From Pseudomonadota bacterium (GTDB lineage Bacteria; Pseudomonadota; Gammaproteobacteria; Steroidobacterales; Steroidobacteraceae): a stretch of DNA of 64,000 nucleotides. The notes beneath the pieces are model-generated. The model did not search any database, was not told where the DNA came from, and saw only the letters and a list, made by a program, of their open reading frames with translations. The stretch is taken from NCBI GenBank assembly GCA_023391335.1, contig JAEWBG010000033.1, forward strand, positions 1-64,000, written 5' to 3'. Each line of letters starts with the position of its first letter. Position 1 is the stretch's first letter. Positions 42,862 to 51,376 of this stretch are shown piece after piece. The position numbers and the translations under genes were made by a program.

Positions 42862-44973
42862 ATGAGCGTGGTCCAGCCGATGCAAACGGCGAACGTTATC
42901 GAAAGTCGCTGGGATGATGCCTTCGCGTCGACCCTCTCACCCGCTCAATTGCTGCTGTACCGATCGAATCTTCTCGGATCTGACAAGCGGATCACGAACT
43001 ACGGCGGAGGCAACACCTCAGCCAAGCTCATCGAAAAGGACCCGTTGAGCGGACAAGACGTGGAAGTACTCTGGGTCAAAGGCTCGGGCGGCGATCTGGG
43101 CACGATGCGTCTAGACGGTTTCTCCACCTTATACATGGAGAAGTTTCTTTCGCTGGAGCGGTTCTACACGGGCGCCAATAGCGACAGCGTCTTGGTGCCG
43201 CTGTATGCCCATTGCACATTCAACTTAAATCCCCGCGCCGCCAGCATCGATACGCCCCTACACGGCCTGGTCGAGCGAGCGCACATCGATCACATGCATC
43301 CGGATGCTGTGATCGCCATCGCCGCCTCTGCGGACAGCAAAACGCTCACCGAGCAAATTTTCGGCGGCGAGATCGGCTGGCTGCCTTGGATGCGCCCCGG
43401 CTACGAACTCGGACTTCGGCTGCGAGAGCTGGTGCGAGCCAACCCGAAGTTGCGTGGCGTGATCCTCGAAGCGCATGGACTCTTCACGTGGGGAGATACA
43501 TCGAAGGCGTGCTACGAGAACACGCTCGACATCATCAATCGCGCAACGAACGGGTTGGCAGAGCGATCGCGCGGCAAACACCCTTTCGGCGCTCACAAGA
43601 TTGGGCCGCTGCCCGCCGATCGCCGCAAAGAGCTCGCCGCAGCGATCATGCCGACGATTCGCGGTTTGATTTCCACGCAATTCCACAAAGTCGGGCACTT
43701 CGACGATAGCGATGCGGTGCTCGAATTCGTCGGCGGCGAAAAGCTGCAGGAACTCGCGGCGCTCGGCACTTCGTGCCCTGATCATTTCTTGCGTACGAAG
43801 ATCTGGCCGTTGGTGTTGCCGCTCGATGCAACCGCAGACACACCAGAGCAACTCGCTGAGCGCGTGCAAGCGGAAGTGGAGCGTTATCGCGAGCGCTACA
43901 CAGGCTATTACGAACGCTGCAAACGCACGGGATCGCCGCAGATGCGCGACCCGAATCCTGTCGTCTATCTCGTGCCAGGCGTCGGCATGATCACATTCGC
44001 TGCGGACAAAGCGACGGCTCGCATCGCGGGCGAGTTCTACATCAATGCCATCAACGTGATGCGTGGCGCAGCGAGTGTCTCGACGTATCGCGGATTGCCG
44101 GAGCAGGAAGCATTCGACATCGAGTATTGGGATTTGGAAGAAGCGAAATTGCAGCGCATGCCGAAACCGAAGCCACTGGCAGGCCGCATTGCCTTGATTA
44201 CGGGCGGTGCGGGTGGGATCGGCCTCGCCTCGGCGCGACGTTTGATGGACGAAGGCGCATGCGTGTTGTTGTGCGATATCGATCGCGATGCACTGCGTGC
44301 GGCGGAGGCCGAACTGAAGAAGCAATACAGTGCCGATGTCGTTGCCAGCTGCTGGCTCGACGTGACTAGCGAAGACGCCGTTCGCACCGGCTTCGCCGAA
44401 AGCGCCTGGAAGTTCGGCGGTCTGGATATTTGTATCTCGAATGCCGGCATCGCTTCCGCATCGCCGATCGAAGCAACATCGATGCAAACCTGGCAAAAGA
44501 ACATGGACATACTCGCGACCGGGTACTTCCTGATCGCACGACAAGCATTTCAATTGCTCAAGGCTCAAGGTATCGGCGGCTCTATCGTGTTCATCGGTTC
44601 GAAGAATGCCCTCGCTGCTTCCCCCGGGGCATCGGCGTACTGCACGGCTAAAGCCGCCGAGTTACATCTGGCGCGATGCTTGGCACTCGAAGGTGCGCCC
44701 GCAGGCATTCGCGTCAACGTAGTCAATCCCGATGCCGTGCTGCGCGGCTCGCGGATTTGGCAAGGCGAATGGGCGCAGCAACGCGCGGCTCAGTACAACA
44801 CCAGCGTGGATGAATTGGAGACGATTTACCGCGAGCGCAGCTTGTTGAAACGCAGCGTCTATCCCGAAGATGTCGCCGAAGCGGTCGTATTCTTGGCCTC
44901 GGATCGTTCTGCAAAATCGACGGGCAATATCGTCAACGTCGATGCCGGTAACGCTACTGCATTCACTCGATAA
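42862..44973 (+). CDS. rhaD: Bifunctional rhamnulose-1-phosphate aldolase / L-lactaldehyde dehydrogenase
   Basis: A 703-residue two-domain enzyme. The N-terminal class II aldolase domain (about 20-400) has the metal-ligand run VERAHIDHMHPDAVIAI and cleaves rhamnulose-1-phosphate to DHAP and L-lactaldehyde. The C-terminal short-chain dehydrogenase (about 433-703) has the nucleotide motif ITGGAGGIGLASA and active-site GSKNAL...ASAYCTAKAA, oxidising lactaldehyde. Same fusion as rhizobial RhaD. Start ATG at 42862 with AGAGGAAG upstream. It leads the plus-strand arm, 2 nt before rhaI. Confidence 0.95.
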   Translation: MSVVQPMQTANVIESRWDDAFASTLSPAQLLLYRSNLLGSDKRITNYGGGNTSAKLIEKDPLSGQDVEVLWVKGSGGDLGTMRLDGFSTLYMEKFLSLERFYTGANSDSVLVPLYAHCTFNLNPRAASIDTPLHGLVERAHIDHMHPDAVIAIAASADSKTLTEQIFGGEIGWLPWMRPGYELGLRLRELVRANPKLRGVILEAHGLFTWGDTSKACYENTLDIINRATNGLAERSRGKHPFGAHKIGPLPADRRKELAAAIMPTIRGLISTQFHKVGHFDDSDAVLEFVGGEKLQELAALGTSCPDHFLRTKIWPLVLPLDATADTPEQLAERVQAEVERYRERYTGYYERCKRTGSPQMRDPNPVVYLVPGVGMITFAADKATARIAGEFYINAINVMRGAASVSTYRGLPEQEAFDIEYWDLEEAKLQRMPKPKPLAGRIALITGGAGGIGLASARRLMDEGACVLLCDIDRDALRAAEAELKKQYSADVVASCWLDVTSEDAVRTGFAESAWKFGGLDICISNAGIASASPIEATSMQTWQKNMDILATGYFLIARQAFQLLKAQGIGGSIVFIGSKNALAASPGASAYCTAKAAELHLARCLALEGAPAGIRVNVVNPDAVLRGSRIWQGEWAQQRAAQYNTSVDELETIYRERSLLKRSVYPEDVAEAVVFLASDRSAKSTGNIVNVDAGNATAFTR

Positions 44974-44975
44974 TC

Positions 44976-46277
44976 ATGACCGCCTACAGCGATCCGCGCA
45001 GCCACGAGTTCATCGCGGCTGCCAATGAAGCAAGCACCGCCTCTCTTGCCCGCGACTACGCAGTGCTCGGCGAGGCTCTACAGCGCCGCGGCGTCAGCAT
45101 CGATTCGATCACAGAGGCGGTGAGTCAGTTTGCCGTTGCGATTCCCTCTTGGGGCGTTGGCACAGGCGGAACTCGTTTCGCGCGCTTCCCCGGCCCCGGA
45201 GAACCGCGAAACATTTTCGAGAAGCTCGAAGATTGCGCTGTGATTCACGCACTCACACGCGCAACGCCGACGGTTTCTCTGCACCTCCCTTGGGACTACA
45301 CCGATGATTTGCAGGGATTGCGTGAGCGCGGCGCTCAGCTCGGGCTCGGCTTCGATGCAGTCAACTCGAATACCTTCCAAGATCGAGTTCAGCAAACGCA
45401 CTCGTACAAGTTCGGCAGCCTCACTCACACCGACTCGGCGGTGCGCGCCCAAGCGGTCGCTCATAACATCGAGTGCATTCGCATCGGGAAGATCCTCGGC
45501 TCGAAGGCACTCACGCTTTGGATTGGCGATGGCGCGAACTTCGCAGGCCAGCAACACACCGCTCGTGCCTTCGAGCGTTACTTGGAATCGGCAGCGGCCA
45601 TCTACGCCGAGTTACCAGCCGAGTGGCGTTTGCTCATCGAACACAAAATGTACGAGCCGGCGTTCTACGCGACGGTCATCCAGGATTGGGGCAGCTCACT
45701 TCTGGCCGCGCAGACGCTCGGCCCGAAAGCCTTTTGTCTCGTCGATTTGGGACACCACGCGCCGAACGTGAACATCGAGATGATCGTCGCGCGGCTCATT
45801 CACGCTCAGCGCTTGGGCGGATTTCATTTCAACGATTCGAAATACGGCGATGACGATCTGGACGCAGGTTCGATCGATCCGTTCCGTTTGTTCTTGATCT
45901 TCAATGAACTCGTCGACGCCGAACTGCGTAACGTGGCGAACTTCCACCCGGCACACATGCTGGATCAGTCGCACAACGTGACCGATCCAATCGAAAGCTT
46001 GATGACAAGCGCCATCGAACTGCAACGCGCCTTGGCGCAGGCATCGCTAGTCGATCGCACAGCGCTGCACGAATTCCAGGAACAGAACGACGCGCTCATG
46101 GCTAACCAAACCCTCAAGCGCGCGTTCACGATCGATGTGAGTCCCATCTTGGCGCAGGCACGCTTGCGCAAAGGCGCCGCCATTGATCCGGTCGCCGCTT
46201 ATCGCAAAAGCGGATATCGATTGCAGTGCGCGCAGCGCAGACCGGCGCAAAAACACTTTGGCGGCGGGATCGTTTAG
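44976..46277 (+). CDS. rhaI: L-rhamnose isomerase, RhaI type
   Basis: Converts L-rhamnose to L-rhamnulose; a TIM-barrel metal enzyme of the xylose-isomerase superfamily, 433 aa. It has SVGVGTGGTRFARFPGPGEP-like substrate and barrel motifs (VGTGGTRF), GFDAVNSNTFQ, WIGDGANFAGQQ and LVDLGHHAPNVNIEMIVARL. It belongs to the rhizobial/Pseudomonas RhaI subgroup rather than E. coli RhaA. Starts 2 nt after rhaD, hence translationally coupled. The 149-nt gap after it is a ggctggaggctgg-type low-complexity run. Confidence 0.93.
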   Translation: MTAYSDPRSHEFIAAANEASTASLARDYAVLGEALQRRGVSIDSITEAVSQFAVAIPSWGVGTGGTRFARFPGPGEPRNIFEKLEDCAVIHALTRATPTVSLHLPWDYTDDLQGLRERGAQLGLGFDAVNSNTFQDRVQQTHSYKFGSLTHTDSAVRAQAVAHNIECIRIGKILGSKALTLWIGDGANFAGQQHTARAFERYLESAAAIYAELPAEWRLLIEHKMYEPAFYATVIQDWGSSLLAAQTLGPKAFCLVDLGHHAPNVNIEMIVARLIHAQRLGGFHFNDSKYGDDDLDAGSIDPFRLFLIFNELVDAELRNVANFHPAHMLDQSHNVTDPIESLMTSAIELQRALAQASLVDRTALHEFQEQNDALMANQTLKRAFTIDVSPILAQARLRKGAAIDPVAAYRKSGYRLQCAQRRPAQKHFGGGIV

Positions 46278-46426
46278 GCGCTTCGTGAGGCTGTAGGCTG
46301 GAGTAGGAACCCAGGGCTGGAGGCTGGTGGCTGGGGGCTCGGGGCTGGAGGAAAGAACGAGCACGGGGTCTGCTCGCACAGTTTTTACTGGCGCTGTCTC
46401 ACTCGCCTGGCAATTTGGAGTCGTCG

Positions 46427-48667
46427 ATGCGGTTGATGGGAATCCATGCGCTCTGCGCGTTTGCGATACTCGGCTCGCTGACTGCGCGCGGCGAAGCCAA
46501 AATCGATCGCCACGCGCTCGTGCAGCGACACTCGCCGACGATTACCGCCGTGGATCCAAGCTCACCTTTCATGGTCGGCAATGGCGAGATTGCCTTCACG
46601 GCCGACATCACCGGCCTGCAGACGTTTCAGGATAGCTACTCAGACCACGTGCCGCTCATGACCCAGGCGCAGTGGGCGTGGCACAGCTTTCCGAACCCTA
46701 ATCACTGCACGATTGAGAACGCGCTCACGCCGATTGATGTTCGCGGCTCAAAGCAGCTTTACCCTTGGCTGCGTAGTTGGGACGAGGCCAAGAACCCTGC
46801 GATCGCATGGCTGCGGGAGAATCCACACCGTTTCTCGTTGGGCCGGATCGCGTTGAATTTGAAGCACGCGAACGGTGCTCAAGTGAAGCTTGCCGATCTG
46901 CGGCAGACGCATCAAACGCTCGATCTATGGGACGGTGCACTGCGCAGCTCGTTTCAATTCGACGGCATCGAAGTCGATATTGAAACGCGCATGCATCCCG
47001 TTCTCGACATGCTGATCGTCACGCTCCGATCGCCGCTGCTGCGTGACAAGAGGCTGGGCATCGACCTGCGCTTTCCTGGAGTCGCAAAGTCGCTGAATCC
47101 CGATCCCGCGGACTGGTCTCATCCAGAAGCCCATCTAACCGAGACACTCTCGCTATCAGCACGCAGGCTCAGCTTGAAGCGCACCCTCGATGCGACTCGG
47201 TATTTCGTCGATGCACGCGCCGATCAAAACGTCACGTTCAAGAAACTCGCCGCGCACGAGTTTCGAATTTTGCCGAGTGCATCGACCGATGCCCTTACGT
47301 TGTTCGTACTCTTTTCGCCAACCCCAACGAAAGCATCACTCCCGACAGTCGCTGAATCGATCGCAGCAGTGAGCAATCACTGGCACACGTACTGGACCGA
47401 AGGCGGCGCAATCGATTTCTCCGGCAGCAAGGATCCACGTGCTCACGAACTCGAGCGGCGCATCGTGCTATCGCAGTACCTCATGGCGGTAAACGCAGCA
47501 GGCAGTTTGCCGCCGCAGGAGGAAGGTCTGTTCTCCAACAGTTGGAACGGCAAATTTCATCTGGAGATGCATCCGTGGCATGCGGCCCACTTCGCCGTTT
47601 GGGGTCATACATCGCTCCTCGAGCGCAGCATGCATTGGTATTTCGATCGCTTGAACGATGCCAAAGCACGAGCTGCATCGCATGGCGCGCGCGGTGCATG
47701 GTGGCCGAAGATGGTTGGCCCCGAAGGGCGCGAGAGCCCCAGCACCGTAAACCCTTTCATCATGTGGCAGCAGCCGCATCCGATTTACTTGGCCGAGCTG
47801 ATCTATCGCGATCGTCCGACGCGCGACACGCTACAGCGTTACAAAGAGCTCGTATTCGAGACGGCCGATTTACTTGCATCATTCCCGCACTTCGACGCGG
47901 AAAGGCAGCGGTATGTGATCGGCCCGCCGATCATTCCAGTACAAGAGGTGTTTCCGCCGCTGACGACGTTCAATCCTGCTTTCGAGTTGGAGTACTTCCG
48001 ATTTGGATTAGCCACGGCACAGCAATGGCGCGAACGTTTGGGCCTGAAGCGCGATGCGCATTGGGACGACGTGATCCAACGAATGTCGCCGCTGCCGCAA
48101 AAGGACGGACTGTACCTTGCCACTGAATCCTTCCCGCAGCTATGGCAGCAAGCACGCAGCTCCGCATGCTCCAATGGCAATACATCCGAGCACTGCTGGA
48201 ATCGAGATCATCCGTCGTTCCTGGCTGCGCTTGGATTCTTGCCTGGCGCGGACGTCGATCGCGATGTGATGCGCAAAACGTTACGCGCAGTCGAACAACA
48301 CTGGGATCTGAGACAACTGTGGGGATGGGATTTCCCGATGATCGCCATGACGGCCACTCGCCTCCACGAGCCGGAGCAAGCCGTCGATTTTTTGTTCAGC
48401 GGCGAGGCGAACAATCAATACGGTCTCGCTGGAATGGTGCCCAGATCTCATTTGGAGCAGCCCGCAACTCACTCAACCACGGGCACGAGCGCTGCGAAGG
48501 ATCGATACGCGCGGGATGCTGAGACGTATTTCCCCGCGAACGGCTCGTTGCTCTTGGCCATCGCGTTAATGACCGCAGGCTGGGACGGCAACGACACGGC
48601 CGTGCCTGGATTTCCGCATGACGGTAGCTGGAAGGTACGATACGAAGGTCTCCACCGTTTACCTTAG
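46427..48667 (+). CDS. Exported six-hairpin (GH65/GH95-like) glycosidase
   Basis: A 746-residue exported protein: signal peptide MRLMGIHALCAFAILGSLTARGEA; N-terminal beta-sandwich-like region with PFMVGNGEIAFTADITGLQTF; then an (alpha/alpha)6 barrel from about residue 300 (FHLEMHPWHAAHFAVWGHTSLLERSMHWYF). The layout resembles GH65/GH95-like families, but I cannot assign a CAZy family or catalytic acid. ATG at 46427 follows GGAG by 6 nt; a TTG at 46415 is an alternative. Its place in the rhamnose locus suggests it releases L-rhamnose or another sugar from a glycoside or oligosaccharide in the periplasm. Confidence 0.75.
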   Translation: MRLMGIHALCAFAILGSLTARGEAKIDRHALVQRHSPTITAVDPSSPFMVGNGEIAFTADITGLQTFQDSYSDHVPLMTQAQWAWHSFPNPNHCTIENALTPIDVRGSKQLYPWLRSWDEAKNPAIAWLRENPHRFSLGRIALNLKHANGAQVKLADLRQTHQTLDLWDGALRSSFQFDGIEVDIETRMHPVLDMLIVTLRSPLLRDKRLGIDLRFPGVAKSLNPDPADWSHPEAHLTETLSLSARRLSLKRTLDATRYFVDARADQNVTFKKLAAHEFRILPSASTDALTLFVLFSPTPTKASLPTVAESIAAVSNHWHTYWTEGGAIDFSGSKDPRAHELERRIVLSQYLMAVNAAGSLPPQEEGLFSNSWNGKFHLEMHPWHAAHFAVWGHTSLLERSMHWYFDRLNDAKARAASHGARGAWWPKMVGPEGRESPSTVNPFIMWQQPHPIYLAELIYRDRPTRDTLQRYKELVFETADLLASFPHFDAERQRYVIGPPIIPVQEVFPPLTTFNPAFELEYFRFGLATAQQWRERLGLKRDAHWDDVIQRMSPLPQKDGLYLATESFPQLWQQARSSACSNGNTSEHCWNRDHPSFLAALGFLPGADVDRDVMRKTLRAVEQHWDLRQLWGWDFPMIAMTATRLHEPEQAVDFLFSGEANNQYGLAGMVPRSHLEQPATHSTTGTSAAKDRYARDAETYFPANGSLLLAIALMTAGWDGNDTAVPGFPHDGSWKVRYEGLHRLP

Positions 48668-48772
48668 GCACGGCTGATCGCGCCGCAGCTCGCACGATTT
48701 CTTCGTGCGCGTGTCGGCATTGGATCCGATCATTCGTCCTTAGCTGGAGCTTCAAATTAGGAGGACCTTCCC

Positions 48773-49219
48773 ATGCCTACCGGCACGGTTCGTTTACATC
48801 GAGTCATCAAAGCGCCGCCTGAACGCGTGTATCGCGCATTCGTGGACGGTGACGCCATGTGCAAATGGCTACCTCCGCACGGCTTCACCGGCAAAGTGCA
48901 TCAAATCGATGCGCGCGTCGGCGGGACGTATCGGATGTCATTTACTAATTTCACGACCGGCGCGGGCCACACCTTCGGCGGTACGTTCTTGGAATTGGTG
49001 CCGAACGAGAAGATTCGTCACACGGATCGCTTCGACGACGCCAACCTGCCTGGAGAAATGCAGACGACGATTACGCTGACGCCAGTCTTCTGCGGCACTG
49101 AACTCAACATCGTGCAGGAAGGCATTCCAGAAGCGATTCCAGTGCATGCGTGCTATTTGGGCTGGCAGGAATCGCTCACGTTGCTTGCGCAGTTGGTCGA
49201 GCCGGAGATTCGTCAGTAG
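48773..49219 (+). CDS. SRPBCC (AHSA1-like) family protein
   Basis: A 148-residue START-like fold protein: VRLHRVIKAPPERVYRAFVDGDAMCKWLPPHGF taken in parts, with GGTYRMSFTNF, GHTFGGTFLELVPNEKI and GWQESLTLLAQLVE at the C-terminus, typical of the activator-of-Hsp90-ATPase-1-like group. Members bind hydrophobic ligands; no specific role is known here. A strong ribosome site (AGGAGG) precedes the ATG at 48773. It stands alone between the rhamnose locus and the repeat zone. Confidence 0.88.
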   Translation: MPTGTVRLHRVIKAPPERVYRAFVDGDAMCKWLPPHGFTGKVHQIDARVGGTYRMSFTNFTTGAGHTFGGTFLELVPNEKIRHTDRFDDANLPGEMQTTITLTPVFCGTELNIVQEGIPEAIPVHACYLGWQESLTLLAQLVEPEIRQ

Positions 49220-49316
49220 ACGCGCGTTCCAGGAAAAGAAAACGGAATTTCACCGGGAAGACGGCGGAGATCGGGATAAGAAGGAAAGAAGAAGGCTCCA
49301 CGCAGAACACGGAGTG

Positions 49317-49342
49317 GGACGCAACACAAAGCGCGCAAAGAT
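49317..49342 (+). repeat. Short dispersed repeat of gacgcaacacaaagcgc type
   Basis: Reads gggacgcaacacaaagcgc then gcaaagat. It lies inside a typical low-information intergenic run (49226-49360: ggaatttcaccgggaag, aaggctccacgcagaac). Same family as 24550-24580 and the inverted 49634-49655. Confidence 0.55.
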
Positions 49343-49430
49343 GAAAGATGTACGCAGCGCGAAACTTGAAGCTGCGGAGCCGGATAACTGTCAGATCTGT
49401 TTCTGACCAGTACAAACGGTCACTCTCACC

Positions 49431-49500
49431 GCCCTGCCATTGCACATTCTGGCCTGCGCGTAGCGCTACCTTGTCAGTGGCTTTCCTGCCAACGGCTACC
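49431..49500 (-). repeat. Intergenic repeat module R2, inverted copy
   Basis: The reverse complement aligns with 50783-50853, with a 22-base identical core that includes agcgctacgcgcaggccaga, and flanking words ggaagccactg and ggcag. The core contains the palindrome agcgct. It belongs to the mosaic of repeat pieces filling 49220-49735 (no gene seen there). Confidence 0.6.
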
Positions 49501-49552
49501 CTGCGCAACGCGCTTCCTCTTCATCCTTCTGACCCGCTGAAGTTGCAACGAC

Positions 49553-49592
49553 GGACGACTGTGTCGTCAGGAAGGCATTCGGCAGGACAGAA
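49553..49592 (-). repeat. Shortened, inverted relative of the 75-bp repeat
   Basis: The reverse complement reads ttctgtcctgccgaatgcc and then ttcctgacgacacagtcgtcc: both ends of the 75-bp unit of 638-712 without its central palindrome. This suggests internal deletion of a full unit. Confidence 0.6.
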
Positions 49593-49633
49593 GTTCATCG
49601 AGCGTTCCTCTCCTGTCGTCACCATCTCACTAT

Positions 49634-49655
49634 GAGCGCTTTGTGTTGCGTCCGA
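49634..49655 (-). repeat. Short dispersed repeat of gacgcaacacaaagcgc type, inverted
   Basis: The minus strand reads cggacgcaacacaaagcgc, as at 24550-24580. It is followed at 49690-49745 by a tandem run of gtcactc/gtcaccc words that reaches into the 3' end of the next gene. Confidence 0.55.
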
Positions 49656-49735
49656 GTCCGCCCCTTCAATCTTGCCCGTGACCCGTGACCTGTGACGATC
49701 TTTCCCGTCACTCGTCACCCGTCACTCGTCACTCG

Positions 49736-50596
49736 TCACTCATCACTGGTCACCAGACTCACATCCCTGCCGACATTCATCCCAATCGCTGAGTGCACCT
49801 CGCTCTTCTTCGAGGACACAACCCCTGCGACGATCCAAGCGGCACCACTCAGTGCCAGAGATACGGTCAGCATCGTGAATTCATACCGACTTGGATCCGC
49901 GATCACGCGTGGGATGTGCAAGAAGACGATGAAGCAGCCGAACATTAACGCCAGCAGGGGCGCGGCAACTCGAGCGAGGACGCCGGAAAGCAGGCTCAAG
50001 CCGGCAGAGATGTGCCCCACGCCTGTTAGATAAGTGAAGAACAATCGTGCAGGAAACCAAGCTGGAATCAGTGCAGCCGCTGGCTCGGCATAGATAAAGT
50101 GAGAAAGCCCCAGCGGCGGCAATGCGGCTGCGAAGCACAGCTTGCCGACCGTGGTACTCAGGCTCCCAATGCGATCGTTCGTCAGATCGCGTTGCGAGGA
50201 ACGCAACGTGCCGTACAAGGCCAGGCTCGGCCCCGCGAGTGCCAGCAACTCACAGGCACCGATCCACGCTGCGGGTTCGCCGCGAACCACGCGCGGCACA
50301 TCCAGCAATAAAAACCAGAGCCAGAAGATTGCCGCCACCGCAGCGGTACCCAATTGCGATGTCCGCGGAGTCAATAGCGCCACGCAAGCGATCACCTCCA
50401 CCACACCGGTCACGCGTGCCACAGCAGCTCGAGCGGGTAAGTCAGCCGGTACCGGCTGCCACTGAAATGCAAAATCGCCCGTGATGATTGAGATCGCCCC
50501 GAGCACCGCAAGGCTCACTGCGAGTAGATAAATGCCGCCGCGCCATGGAGAAGGAATGGCATCGAAGGCAGTTGGGCGTGTTTGATATTGATTCAT
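49736..50596 (-). CDS. DoxX-like polytopic membrane protein
   Basis: About 286 residues starting MNQYQTRPTAFDAIPSP, with around eight hydrophobic spans in two similar halves: GVVEVIACVALLTPRTSQLG...FWLWFLLLDVPRVV, and GVGHISAGLSLLSGVLARVAAPLLALMFGCFIVFLHIPRVI taken in parts. Both halves carry the Gly...L...P pattern of DoxX/SURF4-like proteins, suggesting an internal duplication. The frame is open to 50803, but the upstream part is repeat DNA; ATGs at 50635 and 50620 are alternatives. The last residues (DVSLVTSDE) are encoded by the gtcactc tandem repeat, so the original stop may have been lost. Confidence 0.65.
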   Translation of the reverse strand: MNQYQTRPTAFDAIPSPWRGGIYLLAVSLAVLGAISIITGDFAFQWQPVPADLPARAAVARVTGVVEVIACVALLTPRTSQLGTAAVAAIFWLWFLLLDVPRVVRGEPAAWIGACELLALAGPSLALYGTLRSSQRDLTNDRIGSLSTTVGKLCFAAALPPLGLSHFIYAEPAAALIPAWFPARLFFTYLTGVGHISAGLSLLSGVLARVAAPLLALMFGCFIVFLHIPRVIADPSRYEFTMLTVSLALSGAAWIVAGVVSSKKSEVHSAIGMNVGRDVSLVTSDE

Positions 50597-50782
50597 GTGT
50601 GAGATGGCGTTGTTGATCATTGGCGTTTCGATCATTAACGGGCAACGAGAAGAACGAGCCCGCAAGCGGGCAGTTGTAGCGTTCGCACGTAGACCGGTAC
50701 ATGACCAGATCAGGAAAATGGGTGGGGCCAGTTCTTCAAGCAGAAGGCAAGAATGAAGCAAGCCGACTGTGTCGGCAGGCAA

Positions 50783-50853
50783 GCCTGGCGGCAAGGAAGC
50801 CACTGGCAGGGGAGCGCTACGCGCAGGCCAGAATCGGACACGGCAGTGGTCGG
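50783..50853 (+). repeat. Intergenic repeat module R2
   Basis: Counterpart of the inverted copy at 49431-49500: ggaagccactggcagggg, then a 22-base identical core, then cagaatcgg and ggcagtgg. The two copies bracket the DoxX-like gene in opposite orientation. Confidence 0.6.
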
Positions 50854-50916
50854 ACGCTCGTGTCGGGTGAGACTCTCGTCGGGATGGATGCTATCGCTTC
50901 TCCATATGGATCTACT

Positions 50917-50991
50917 TCTGTCCTGCCGTAAGGCCCTCTTGATCCGAAAGGATCCTTCCTGCCGGAGGCCTACCTGACGACGCAGTCGTCC
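50917..50991 (+). repeat. 75-bp intergenic repeat, copy B
   Basis: 69 of 75 bases equal copy A (638-712), with the same length and no gaps. Changes inside the central palindrome keep it partly paired (gatccgaaaggatc). It lies in the 780-nt gene-free stretch 50597-51376. Confidence 0.75.
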
Positions 50992-51065
50992 ATCGTCGCG
51001 AGATGTCATCCGCCGCTCGGCCTTTCCGATGCGATAGTCGGTTTGCGGCGTTCCTTTTTGCCCGT

Positions 51066-51145
51066 TCTGTCCTGACGCCAGTCCTTCCTGACGCAACGCG
51101 TCCCTCCTGCCGACAGGCCCTCGTGATCGCGTAGCGATCCGTCCT
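51066..51145 (+). repeat. Degenerate relative of the 75-bp repeat
   Basis: Reads ctgtcctgacgcc, ccttcctgacgcaacgcgtcc, then ctcctgccgacaggccctcg and the palindrome gatcgcgtagcgatc before cgtcc. It carries the same word order as the 75-bp unit with a different palindrome sequence, so pairing is kept while bases change. Confidence 0.5.
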
Positions 51146-51233
51146 TCACTTCTGGTTCTGCCCCTTCCCCTCACTTTCGCTCACGTGCGCGAATTGAAGT
51201 GCACTTGACCGGTCAACTATGATAAATACTGCT

Positions 51234-51272
51234 CATGTCCGGTCACGAATGGCCAGAATATGATCGGACATG
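51234..51272. promoter_or_regulatory. Inverted repeat upstream of the TonB receptor
   Basis: catgtccg (51234-51241) and cggacatg (51265-51272) are perfect 8-bp arms 31 bp centre to centre, about 105 bp before the receptor start. A separate palindrome ttgaccggtcaa lies at 51205-51216. Candidate operator sites for substrate-controlled expression; inference. Confidence 0.4.
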
Positions 51273-51376
51273 CTCATTTGTGACTGAAAAGCATACGCGA
51301 GCTGGGGGACCCTAGGGGCAGACGCGGCTCGGAATCAAACAACGCGGCAAACCGCGCACATGAAGAGGGCGTGCAG

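Noticed and set aside
43258..44568. 436-codon minus-strand frame
   Set aside because: Antisense to the well-supported rhaD fusion; composition is typical of a shadow frame and no motif was found.
46278..46426. ggctggaggctgg run after rhaI as a structured RNA
   Set aside because: Low-complexity purine-rich repeat without a convincing stem; no terminator or riboswitch pattern could be supported.
49690..49745. gtcactc tandem run as a CRISPR array
   Set aside because: Units are 7-8 nt with no spacers; a simple repeat only.
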